Shown: one piece after another, positions 33,810-43,426 of the stretch
Position numbering within the stretch: the first letter of the stretch is position 1
How the letters are laid out: each line of letters begins with the position of its first letter
NCBI GenBank assembly: GCA_024734495.1
Contig: JALMQS010000099.1
Coordinates: 70,065,335-70,129,334 of the forward strand
DNA: 64,000 nucleotides
From: Forficula auricularia
Lineage: Eukaryota; Arthropoda; Insecta; Dermaptera; Forficulidae
Direction of reading: 5' to 3'
Translations under genes and position numbers: made by a program
The notes under the pieces: generated by a model
Database searches by the model: none
The model's input: the letters and a program-made list of their open reading frames with translations, nothing else
What the model was told of the DNA's origin: nothing

Positions 33810-34690
33810 ACATTTTGACAAAACAATTATTATCTCGAAAAATATAATTTTTTCAATGTTCACTTATTAGGGCTTTTTTGTAGACCAAAAATCCCATGGT
33901 TTCGCCCAATTTTTTAATCAAAATAATTTAAGCCGTTTTTTAGATATTTCGAAAAAAAGAAGCAAAATAAAAATCGACCTTCTAACCTGAATTTAAAATT
34001 AAAAGTAATATTAATATTTCGTTTTTAAATAAAGCAAAAAATTACCGCACAACGACGCTCAGTCTTCTAGATAATACTACTAGTACCAGAACTACTACTA
34101 CTACTACTACTACTAATAATAATAATAATGAGTGAAAGAGAAAGAAATCCGATTATTTCCGAGATCGAAAGGGTTGGGATGGACAGGTCACTCTGTCCCT
34201 GCCAAGGGGTGACGAACCCTTTCTCGTTTTATTGTCCTTAATAACGAGAGTAAACCCCCCCCCCCCCTGGTAACATCTGAGTATGATATTCCTTTGACAA
34301 ATTGATCTCAATATTTTTCAATCAGGATCTTTACAATAATAGAAAGAGAAATTATTCAAGTAGATAAAATTTTAAAATACCCCTTAAACCCTTCTCGAAA
34401 TACCACCCCTTTCAAATCATCCATCGGCCCTTGAAACGTTTATTAATGAAACCTGTCATTGAGAGGGTTTTCGCCAGCCTGTCGGGAATGGTTAGGAAAC
34501 AAAAAACAGAAATTGTAACTATAGAGCAAGAAATAGAAAAAAATTATATGGTGTGTGTGTCTATCATACGACTTTCACTTATAATTTCCCATTTTTAAAA
34601 AATTATTCTACCGATTTTGATTCTTTCCAATGGTCCCATCGAAGTACTTCTAGCTAATGACCAACTTAAATCTTACATAGTTTTTAAGGA
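33810..34690. other. Family T fragment and spacer
   Basis: 33810-33975 is a family T piece (ATTATCTCGAAAAATATAA, CATGGTTTCGCCCAATTTT). (CTA)n/(ATA)n microsatellite at 34089-34130 and a C run at 34256-34267. No gene. Confidence 0.45.
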
Positions 34691-34820
34691 ATTTGGTGTT
34701 GGTACTTGGTGAAACATTTTTAAAATTATTGGATAAAAATACTTGGTAGGTTTCACATTAAGATATAAAAAAATAAAACGAATTTATTTTTGGAGAATCT
34801 TTAATCTCGATATATATATA

Positions 34821-34845
34821 TTTCGGGTGACTAACCCATCTTCAG
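34821..34845 (-). ncRNA. Hammerhead-like motif
   Basis: Minus strand: CTGAAGA, stem II GGGT-TAGTC-ACCC (perfect four pairs), GAAA followed by a TA run. The cleavage triplet is not evident, so this is a degraded or dimer-only form. Confidence 0.4.
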
Positions 34846-34866
34846 GAGAAACAGAAAGTAACTGAC

Positions 34867-35425
34867 CTGGATAAGTCGAAATTGAATACAAGTCAATGGT
34901 AAAATTTATTTTTTAAAGATAACAAAAGGGTAAATATTTAAAATTAGTGGAGGGAGAAAAGGTAGAGAGTCTACTTTTGTTTAATTTTGAGTGGCCTTTT
35001 GAGAAATGAGGATTTCGAATTTGAATACAACTCAATGGTAAAATTTATTTTTAAGATAACAAAAGGGTAAATATTTAAAATTAGTGGAGGGAGAAAAGGT
35101 AGGGAGTCTACTTTGTTTAATTTTGAGTGGCCTTTTGAGAAATGAGGATTTCGAATTTGAATACAACTCAATGGTAAAATTTATTTTTAAGATAACAAAA
35201 GGGTAAATATTTAAAATTAGTGGAGGGAGAAAAGGTAGGGAGTCTACTTTGTTTAATTTTGACTGGCCTTTTGAGAAATGAGGATTTTGAATTTGAATAC
35301 AACTCAATGGTAAAATTTATTTTTAAGATAACAAAAGGGTAAATATTTAAAATTATTGGAGAGGGAAGTCTATTTTGTTTAATTTTGAATGGTCTTCTGA
35401 GAAATGAGAATTTACACACAAAACA
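34867..35425. repeat. 136 bp tandem repeat, about four units
   Basis: Units start at 34894, 35033, 35169 and 35305 (CAATGGTAAAATTTATTTTT), giving 136 bp spacing, 139 in the first. Minus-strand frames of 66, 91 and 95 codons read through the array in different frames because 136 is not a multiple of 3. They are not genes. Confidence 0.85.
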
Positions 35426-35699
35426 AATTTGCAAATATTTAAAGAATGTAATCAATGATTGTACTTTTCTTTGACTTCTAAATGATTATTTAGTATATTC
35501 GTTTTATTCGAGAGAGCTAATTTTATTTCCGTTGACTCTAAAAAATCTAAACGTAAGCCCTTTCTTTCGAAATGTAACGGAACTAGGTGGCTAATAGAAG
35601 AGGTGTGTTAAAGATTCTCCAAAAATAAATTCGTTTTATTTTTTTATATCTTAATGTGAAACCTACCAAGTATTTTTATCCAATAATTTTAAATCTTAC

Positions 35700-36096
35700 A
35701 TTTATATGCTCTATAACTTAGCATTTCTAAGATTTTATTCGTTTTTGCGACATGCCTAATCAACTCCTCTCCTCAATTTCATTCCGATTAAGACAGAGAT
35801 TTAATCACATTTATCTAGCTGTGTATTCTAATTCACTGGTTCTTAACCTTTTATTAATCGGCGCCCTTAAAATCAGCAAGTATAATGGTGGCCCCCTTAA
35901 AATACTTTAAGGACCCTTACCCTCCACCATTAGGTAATTACATGTACAAAAATTGTAAACCTAGACTTATAAAAAAATATTTACATGGTTTTATTTAACT
36001 TGTAATTTTGTCTGTCTGTCTGTTTGGGTAAAATTTACCTATGCGGTCAACGTTTTCATTTAGTATGACCATGTTTAAGAATATTTATTATATATA
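35700..36096. other. Spacer with one hAT-like end
   Basis: CACTGGTTCTTAACCTTTTA at 35836 is hAT-terminus-like. No partner end. Confidence 0.35.
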
Positions 36097-36877
36097 TCTA
36101 CTCTTATTAAACGAGCAAAAATTGTTTGTATATTTATTTATATATTTGTATCTTGGTTCTATTTTGAAAACGGCTCTACCGATTTTGATGAAACAAATTC
36201 TATTAACAAGTTTTGAAGATGAGAAAACGATCTGACCAGGTCTGGACCTCGACAAATTTAATCTTAATTGATCTTTTCTTAATTAAAGTAATTATTGATA
36301 GATGAAAATATCAATAAAAAAGTTTGTTTACATTTTTTTTCAATTAACTTTTATTTTTAATTGGTTTTTTAATTTTAAAACCCACTAATAGGTTATAGCA
36401 AATATTAATATATTATATTAAAATTAGGAATTTTTTGTTTGTTTTTAATTAACAGGTGTCTAAATCATAACAAAACAGGTGTAATAAAGTGGTTCAGGTG
36501 GCTTTTTTATATAACTTGGAAACATATCTTATTTAATTTTATGTTTTTATTTCAGATCCTATACGATTATTTTTTTTTATTATTATTTACCTATTTATTT
36601 TTTTATAATGTTTAACAATATGAACGAATGTGGCCAAATTGGTGTACGAGTAAACAAATATAGATATAATATGTGGACCACTAGAAAGCTAGAAATGCAA
36701 AAACTAGGGTGCGGGGTGGGGTGGATGTGGGAGGTGCAGGAGATGGAGTGCAGTTGTGGGGGATCCGGGGTGGGAGGCGCGGTTGGGTTGGGGTGGAGTT
36801 GGGGTATAGTGGTGGGGGCGAGAAGTGTGGTTTCGGGAGGGGGAGGGGGTCAGGGGTCGCTCGGTGGTTCCAGTTAC
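36097..36877 (+). mobile_element. Helitron-like element (~0.78 kb)
   Basis: Starts TCTACTCTTATTAAACGAGC and ends CGCTCGGTGGTTCCAGTTAC. The flanking bases are A and T. The interior has a G-rich tract (36710-36860), the complement of the C-rich tract in minus-strand copies. Frames of 64-91 codons here follow low-complexity sequence only. Confidence 0.65.
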
Positions 36878-37378
36878 TTGTGAGACATTCCACTCCAAAT
36901 CGGACGGTTTGAAAAAATTTTATTTTTGATTTCTTTCTTTTTTTCACATTTTTTAGTACCCATCAAAAAACTCTTCCTGGAAAATTTTGAAATTTTTTTG
37001 ATCACAGGTTTATAAGATCTGAATTTCAGTTTTTCGCTCCTAATTTCTTCAAAAATGTAACTTTTAAGGAGCTAGGTGTTGGTTCTAGGTGAAACATTTT
37101 AATATAATAATAATCATCTTGCTCAAGTTTTATTATTATATCTTGGTTCAAATTCAATTTTTTTTTTTTTTTGAAACTTTTGTTTTTTTACATAATTTTT
37201 TATGAAAAAATACAAAAAATTATTTAAAGTGTTTTTATATGCAATCTATGTAAATCAGAGCCGTTTTAAGACCTTTCGGACTATTGTTAGAGTTCGTGGC
37301 TGTGATGAAACTGTACTAGATGAAGGAGGGGGTATCAGTCAAAGATGGAATCACTGGGTTCAATAAAAACACCTTTTT

Positions 37379-39250
37379 ATTTTTATTTATTAATGATGTT
37401 ATGTACATAGGTCAGAGTAGACCCTTATAGTGTACAATCAAAAAAAGAAAAAAGAAACTGACAAATATAGAGATTAACAATATAAAGAAAAATGAAATAT
37501 AAATTAGATACAAAAATACAAGAAACAGAACAAAACGTAAAAAAATACAAAATATAAAATACAAAATAGAAATACAAAGTATAAGTATATTACAAAATAT
37601 AAATTACACAATATAAAATATAAGTTAGAGGCTATAGCATTAGCATGATAGGGCTTCAGTGAGTCCACGCAGAAAGCGGGCAGCAGAGGATGGTTGTCTT
37701 AGGGCAGAGGGCATTGAGTTCCACAGTCGTGGGGCTGTGATCTCAAATGACCTCGATCTGAGGGCAGTCTGGTGTCGCGGGCATACCAGGGCTCTTGATC
37801 TTATTGAAGGACCAGGGGTAAGTAGTTCCGCCAGGTAGGAGGGAGACCCTGATATAAGGACCCTATGGACAAACCTCAGGTACCTAAACTTTAGATAGTT
37901 AGGAAGGCTGAAGCCTAATACCTCTACTGCTTTCTCAGAAACATGATCCATATGGCCCAGGTCGTAGATGTATCTTATGCACGAATTAAGTGCCACCGAT
38001 AACCTGTGGAGAGAAACGCTGTCGAGGCCGTAGTAGACGACCTCTCCATTCAAGAAGTGGGGTAATAATAATACGAGAACAAGTCTACGGCGCAGCCAGA
38101 CAGGTGTTGCGTGGGCCATTTTTCGGAGAGGATACAACGAACCGTATACTCTTTTACAGATCAGACTAACATGGTCACTCCATGTCAATCTAGAGTTAAT
38201 GACTATGCCAAGATCTCTGACATGTTCGGAGTAGGGGATGTCTGTGCCACAGACATTCACCGCAGGAATCACTCCCTGATCACGGGAGGATAATACAATC
38301 GCCTGTGTCTTCGCGGGGTTGAGCATCAATCCGTTCACGGTAGACCACATGGAGATCGATTCAATGTCGGTATTAATTTTTTCAACAGAAAGCCTACTGT
38401 CGACGTGTCCTAGGTGGGAATAGATCTGAAGATCATCGGCGAAGAGATGGTATCTACAGTGGCGGAGAACTTCAGGAAGATCATTGATAAATAGGGAGAA
38501 AAGCAAGGGAGATAAAACCCCGCCCTGGGGGACACCGCGTGTAAGAGCTCTAGAGGAGGAGGCCTCACCACCCGTCTCGACCCACTGGCTTCGCCCTGAC
38601 AGATAGGAGAAGATCAGTCTACAGGAAGCACCAGAGAACCCCGCTAGGTCATGCAGTTTACGAACTAGGATGCTATGATCGACAGAGCCAAAAGCATTTT
38701 TAAAATCAAGGAGCACCAAGATAGCGGATCCAGATTCTTCTATAATTGCCCTGCAGTCGTTGGTGACCTTCAGAAACGCAGTTGCACAACTGTGCCCGGG
38801 GCGGAAACCTGACTGGAATGGGATAAGAAAATGAGTTCGGTCAATGTGTCCCATTATCTGGGAGTATAATATTTTTTCAAAGACTTTAGAGATAACAGGG
38901 AGAACACTAATAGGCCTGTAATCGGAGCAAGAGCCGGGTTTATTGATTTTAGGTATAGGGGTAACCTTGGCAGATTTCCAGCAGGAGGGAAAGAAGGAAG
39001 AGGTAATTAGTACGTTGAAGATTTTAGTTATAATTGGCAGGATGACAGGAAGAATAAGACGGATGAAAGCAAGGGGAATACCGTCAGATCCGGGGGCCCC
39101 AGACTTCATCCCCGAGAAGGCACGGAGGACATCGTCTACAGATACGCAAGAAAAGTAGAAGCCGTTTGAGAGGGTCTCATTGAGGCAATCAGGAGGGGAA
39201 GAATTACCACCGTCTGGAGAAGTAAAGTGACGATTAAGGTCATCAAGATC
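37379..39250 (-). mobile_element. 5'-truncated CR1/Jockey-type LINE insertion
   Basis: The minus-strand body carries the RT frame, then a 3' region rich in TATAAAATACAAA-type repeats (37380-37640). The 5' end is cut in mid-frame at 39250. 5' truncation is the usual outcome of target-primed reverse transcription. Confidence 0.7.
37640..39250 (-). CDS. Non-LTR retrotransposon reverse transcriptase (partial)
   Basis: This is the RNA-directed DNA polymerase of a CR1/Jockey-superfamily LINE. From the first Met (39109) there are 489 codons, and the same frame stays open upstream to 39250 (DLDDLNRHFTS..), so the true N-terminus, with any endonuclease domain, is missing. Counting from that Met: SGAPGSDGIP at 3-12 (finger region), LLDFKNAF at 133-140 (motif A, first catalytic Asp), GVPQGGVLSPLLF at 192-204 (motif B), FADD at 223-226 (motif C; Phe replaces the common Tyr) and APRLWNSMPSALRQ near the C-terminus, typical of the clade. 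I see no internal stop. The higher GC of the frame against its surroundings also marks a recent insert. It is inactive without its 5' part. Confidence 0.85.
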   Translation of the reverse strand, partial: DLDDLNRHFTSPDGGNSSPPDCLNETLSNGFYFSCVSVDDVLRAFSGMKSGAPGSDGIPLAFIRLILPVILPIITKIFNVLITSSFFPSCWKSAKVTPIPKINKPGSCSDYRPISVLPVISKVFEKILYSQIMGHIDRTHFLIPFQSGFRPGHSCATAFLKVTNDCRAIIEESGSAILVLLDFKNAFGSVDHSILVRKLHDLAGFSGASCRLIFSYLSGRSQWVETGGEASSSRALTRGVPQGGVLSPLLFSLFINDLPEVLRHCRYHLFADDLQIYSHLGHVDSRLSVEKINTDIESISMWSTVNGLMLNPAKTQAIVLSSRDQGVIPAVNVCGTDIPYSEHVRDLGIVINSRLTWSDHVSLICKRVYGSLYPLRKMAHATPVWLRRRLVLVLLLPHFLNGEVVYYGLDSVSLHRLSVALNSCIRYIYDLGHMDHVSEKAVEVLGFSLPNYLKFRYLRFVHRVLISGSPSYLAELLTPGPSIRSRALVCPRHQTALRSRSFEITAPRLWNSMPSALRQPSSAARFLRGLTEALSC

Positions 39251-39598
39251 TTATTTGGCCATCTTCAGTCAATTAGGAGTTATACACAAAATGCGGTACA
39301 CATATGTGATCAAACCAAGGCTGTACTGCATTTTGTGTATAACTCCTAATTGATTGAAGATGGCCAAATAAAATTCAGGCCGAAACGTTTTATTAAAGGT
39401 GTTTTATTGAACCCAATGATCCCATCTTTTGGCTGATACCTCCTCCTTCATTTAGTACAATTCAATATTATTCTCAATTTTATTTTTAATAATTTATATA
39501 ATTCATCAGAATACTAAATTTGGGTTGTTATTGTCCATCTTTGAATATAATTATGCTGTATATTGGGATCTTGGACTTGAGAAAATAATTAAAATCTA

Positions 39599-39785
39599 AG
39601 TGGATATCGATGAGACAGTCCAAAAAAGAAGAAGATAATTTACACTATCTTTTTATTCATAAAACCGACGTTTCGAAGCTATTCCCTCCTTCTTCAGGGT
39701 ATAGCCTCCGAAACGTCGGTTTTATGAATAAAAAGATAGTGTAAATTATCTTCTTTTTTTGGACTGCCTCATCGATATCCACTTA
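39599..39785. mobile_element. Small hammerhead palindrome inside the larger one
   Basis: Arms of about 90 bp (GTGGATATCGATGAG, CACTATCTTTTTATTCATAA, ACCGACGTTTCG) are nearly perfect inverted copies. The minus-strand core at 39667-39697 reads CTGAAGA...GAAACGTC. Confidence 0.65.
39667..39697 (-). ncRNA. Hammerhead-like motif, GAAACGUC subtype
   Basis: Minus strand: CTGAAGA, weak stem II, GAAACGTC with no stem III loop. The opposite arm keeps only GAAACGTC. Confidence 0.45.
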
Positions 39786-40107
39786 ATTCACTTATCAGCC
39801 CGTCTCCAAAAATTACTCCAATCTTAGTAAAATCTAAATTTTCAAAAGTTGAAACACGTTTCGGTGTATATTTTTCGATTTCTTCAGGCAATTTTTAAGA
39901 TCAGCTTTGTCGTTGATAGATATATACACACCATTAGACTAGATTTCGCAATGACACAATTGACAAGGCTTAAACAAATTTAATACAAAAGATATTAAAC
40001 AAAATAAATAAAAAAATAAAAATTCTAGCTAGCCCTTTCGAACAAACTATGTATATAAAATTTGGTTAGTTTTTGAATTTCTATCCTTCTGGGGTCCACA
40101 GAATATA

Positions 40108-40394
40108 CAGGGTGGTCCTGAATTCATGGTACAAACTTTAATGGTAGGTACAGGACATTGTAACAATGAGTTATTGTATAGGAATGTATAGTGTAATAAG
40201 TATATGTAATATGTATATGTATGTATAGTGTAATAGTAATATAGTGTATAATGTATGTGTAATATATAGCCGTTATTTCCCCTGTTTACGCCTCACCGCG
40301 TCACTTGCGACTATACATTCCTATACAATAACTCATTGTTACAATGTCCTGTACCTACCATTAACGTTTGTACCATGAATTCAGGACCACCCTG
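40108..40394. mobile_element. MITE with ~85 bp inverted arms, TA target
   Basis: CAGGGTGGTCCTGAATTCAT and its inverse bound the element, flanked by TA. It sits inside a 117 bp monomer. Removing it leaves the continuous monomer text CCACAGAATA..TACAAAATTTGG seen in sister copies. Confidence 0.8.
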
Positions 40395-40810
40395 TATATA
40401 CAAAATTTGGTTGAGTTTGGTCAAAAGGGCTAGAATTTTCATTTTTGACCCTCCTTCCCATTTTGGGCGGTTAGTATTTGCATTTCTATCCTTCTGGGGG
40501 CCCACCGAATATGTATACAAAATTTGGTTGCGTTTGGTTGAAAGGGCTAGAATTTTCATTTTTGACCCTCTTTCCCATTTTGGGCGGTTAGTATTTGCAT
40601 TTTATCCTTCTGGGGGCCCACCGAATATGTATACAAAATTTGGTTGCGTTTGGTTGAAAGGGCTAGAATTTTCATTTTTGACCCTCCTTCCCATTTTGGG
40701 CGGTTAGTATTTGCATTTCTATCCTTCTGGGGGCCCCACCGAATATGTATACAAAATTTGGTTGCGTTTGGTTGAAAGGGCTAGAATTTTCATTTTTGAC
40801 CCTCCCTCCC
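40395..40810. repeat. 117 bp tandem repeat, about 3.5 units
   Basis: ATGTATACAAAATTTGG recurs at 40511, 40627 and 40745. Units include CATTTTGGGCGGTTAGTATT and CTTCTGGGGGCCCACCGAAT. The 123-codon plus-strand frame (40336-40707) is an artefact of it (117 is a multiple of 3). Confidence 0.8.
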
Positions 40811-41030
40811 TTTTTTTGTCTGATAATGTTTAAAACACATTAAAAAAAAATATATTTTTGTTTTTTTCTAGTTAAATTTTTTCATTTTTTTTATACCTCT
40901 TCAAAGTGTGGTAGATCTTTATGCCCCACCCTGTATTAAGTTTGTTTGAGCCTTGGCAATTGTGTCATTGTTAAATCTAGTCTAATGGTCTGTATATATC
41001 CATTAACGAGAAAGCTGATCCTAAAATTGC

Positions 41031-41060
41031 CTGAAGAAGTCGAAAAATATACGACGAAAC
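41031..41060 (+). ncRNA. Hammerhead-like motif with strong stem II
   Basis: CTGAAGA, stem II GTCG/CGAC around an A/T loop, then GAAAC. No cleavage triplet lies close by, so stem III would have to be long or intermolecular. Confidence 0.4.
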
Positions 41061-41129
41061 TTTTTGGAAATTTAGCTTTTAATTATTTTCTCAAGTCCAA
41101 GATCACACCCACTATCCAGCCTAAATATT

Positions 41130-42230
41130 CTAGAATACGTATTCTATCATGTTTCTCGAAATTGTAAGAAGAAACTAAATAGAAACCTTGAGTATGATAA
41201 ATAATCGTGAATTTATTTGTTATTTATGGCTGTTTAATTTTTTCAGGGGCTGTCTCACATGCCTCAGGGATAAGTATTAGGCACTGATGTAGATACATTT
41301 TCCTATTCATAAGGAAACGAGTTGTACTTGTCTGTTGGCTAATAATAAATTTCAATGGGACAGAGCCCCCCCCCCTTGTTGCTTTAAAAATTCGAATGAA
41401 TTAATAGAATAAAATATTTCTGTTGGATTAATTTCGCTTCCAGTTGCCTGCACATTGCACATTAAAATAAAACCTTGGATTTAAGAAGAATTTTTTTTTT
41501 TTGAAGTTGTTGAATAAATTTAAATAAATAATCATGAAAAGAGGGAGCGAAACGTCTATTCATTTAAAATGCGTCTATTAATCTAATTTTACTTAAACTC
41601 ATCTCACATTAAAGATCAAAACAGGTGTCATAATTTTATGTTGTTTATATATATATGTATATAGAGAGAAAGCGAGCGAGGGTGGCGGCAGCTGTTTAGG
41701 ACGTTTTATTAAGAGCCCAGAGGGTGGATGTGGATGGGGGTGCGTAACACCCTTATTATGGCTCCAAGATTGAATTAGATCCAGTGGATTAGTCGCTGAG
41801 CCTCAAGGGAGGGGAATTGCGATCGATGGACCCTCAAGGGTGTAAATAGCCCACTCCCCCTCTCCCCCCCAGTCATGCCCCAATCAAATGCGGCGGCGGC
41901 GGGGGTGTCATTAGCAAACATGAGGGTACCAACTCCTTCATTAATTGTGGCAGAAAGCATACTGATAACTGATAACGCAAATCACAACCAAATCTTGAGT
42001 GATCTTTGGGGGGAAGGAACGTTTCGACAATCGAACCATTCACATCACTAATTGAAAAAATAATAGTAAAGGGTGCGATGTTACTGACATAACAAGGGGA
42101 ATAAGGAGAATAATTTAGAAATGGTCCCCCCCCCCCCTTTGGGGCGAATTTTTCAATTTGATAGAAAAATAAAAATTGGAATTCTAGATAATTGAGAATT
42201 ACCTAGAATTTAAATTATAGAAAAGTATTT
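41130..42230. other. Spacer with a non-repetitive island
   Basis: 41640-42060 is unique and GC-balanced, following a TA/GA microsatellite (41645-41690). A 61-codon minus frame (41960-41775) has no domain. The rest is AT-rich. Confidence 0.35.
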
Positions 42231-42236
42231 CATATA

Positions 42237-42970
42237 CACTAAAAAAACGATATATTTATAGTTAAGAAATTATATTTGATATGAATAGATGGTGACGTTA
42301 ATTATGTCGAAATCGATCTCTGTTCAATATGAATAAAAGTTATACGTATTTTAAGTATTCTTATATTTTCGGAGCAACTCTAGATATATTTATAGTTGAG
42401 ATGTCGCTATTTGAACCAAGCACCAATAAGTAAATTATAAAGATATTGTTATTTGAGTAAAATAGTGGAATAGTTAAATTTAATATTTGGGTATTTAAAT
42501 AGAATATTACGTAATTAGACAAGAAATGATATAAACTTGAATATTTATTATTTATAATAAATATAGGTAAGTAATTAGATAAAAATTTGAATGATTATTT
42601 TTGATTTAAGGTACACGGTAGTCCAATTTTATTATATATTAATATTTCTTTTAATCTTATAGTGGGTTTTAAAATTAAAAAAAAAATTAATAATGTAAAC
42701 AAAATTTTTCTTAATTTTTTTTAAAAAATATCTTAATTATTAGGATATCACTATTTGCAGAAAATGTAAGTCGTTTTGAGATAAAAAAAACATTTGTTTA
42801 GATATAATAAGAGGTTTTACTAGAAGTAAACAAGACATTCGCATTAGATATTAAGAAATATCTAATAGAATAAAATAGATCACTCAAGCATATAATATAT
42901 TTCGATTAAATATCTAAAAATTTGGTCATATTTGGAATGATTTCGATATATCTTGATTGTTAATAAATTG
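42237..42970 (+). mobile_element. CACTG-ended element, copy 3 (3'-truncated)
   Basis: Starts CACTAAAAAAACGATATATT after TA and follows copy 1 closely to TTGATTGTTAATAAA, where it ends without a right terminus. 42970-43418 beyond it shows nothing recognisable. Confidence 0.6.
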
Positions 42971-43426
42971 AAGAATTAACCAAATTCATGTTGATGGTCA
43001 CCTTATTTTATTTTTACTAGAGACAGAGAATTTGAAAAAAAAAATATTGTCCAAGGGAGTATAACTATTAAAAGACCATAAATTTTAAATATATACAATA
43101 CGAATAAACTAATCAATAGGCAAATTGAAATCTATGTTCATTTAATAAAGTATGATGGTACAAACAAATTGTAATGTGTGAGGTTAACTGGGATTTCTAT
43201 ATCAATTTACCCGGTCGTGTTTTACATGGTTTGGAGTTTATATTTGCACACACGAGGATAATTAAAATGGCATCAACATAAATAAAATACAATGGGAGTG
43301 GGGATTTTTGGTAACAACATCAGAGACACGCCAATCGAGATAAAATGGATATGAAAATTGGCCTTTTAAAACAGACAACGCACCCACACACCCACCTCCC
43401 TTATAATTATACTCCTTTATCTATAT

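Larger units (their letters stand above)
34722..35693. mobile_element. Penelope-type inverted arms enclosing a tandem repeat
   Basis: 82 bp near-perfect inverted arms (34722-34803 and 35610-35693) enclose a hammerhead core on the minus strand (34821-34845) and the 136 bp tandem array. No coding frame survives. Confidence 0.65.
37313..39460. mobile_element. Penelope-type palindrome split by a LINE
   Basis: Left arm 37313-37378 and right arm 39385-39460 are inverted (TGGGTTCAATAAAA.CACCTT, ATGAAGGAGG). A second inverted pair, 39251-39294 and 39327-39372, brackets the centre (GGCCATCTTCA, TTAGGAGTTATACACAAAAT). The LINE replaced part of the left arm. Confidence 0.65.
39517..41125. mobile_element. 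Large Penelope-type palindrome with insertions
   Basis: Left arm 39517-39600 plus 39788-39998 and right arm 40930-41125 are inverted copies of the 31873-32930 unit. Inserted in it are a small palindrome (39599-39785) and, in the loop, a MITE and a 117 bp tandem repeat. Confidence 0.65.

Noticed and set aside
34894..35425. CRISPR-like array
   Set aside because: Units are directly adjacent 136 bp repeats with no unique spacers, in a eukaryotic context.
34971..35455. Three overlapping minus frames with repeated sequence (possible repeat protein)
   Set aside because: They are translations of the 136 bp array in different frames; the period is not a multiple of 3.
40336..40707. 123-codon frame with repeated FDP.SHFGRLVFAF units
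   Set aside because: Artefact of the 117 bp tandem repeat, whose period preserves frame.
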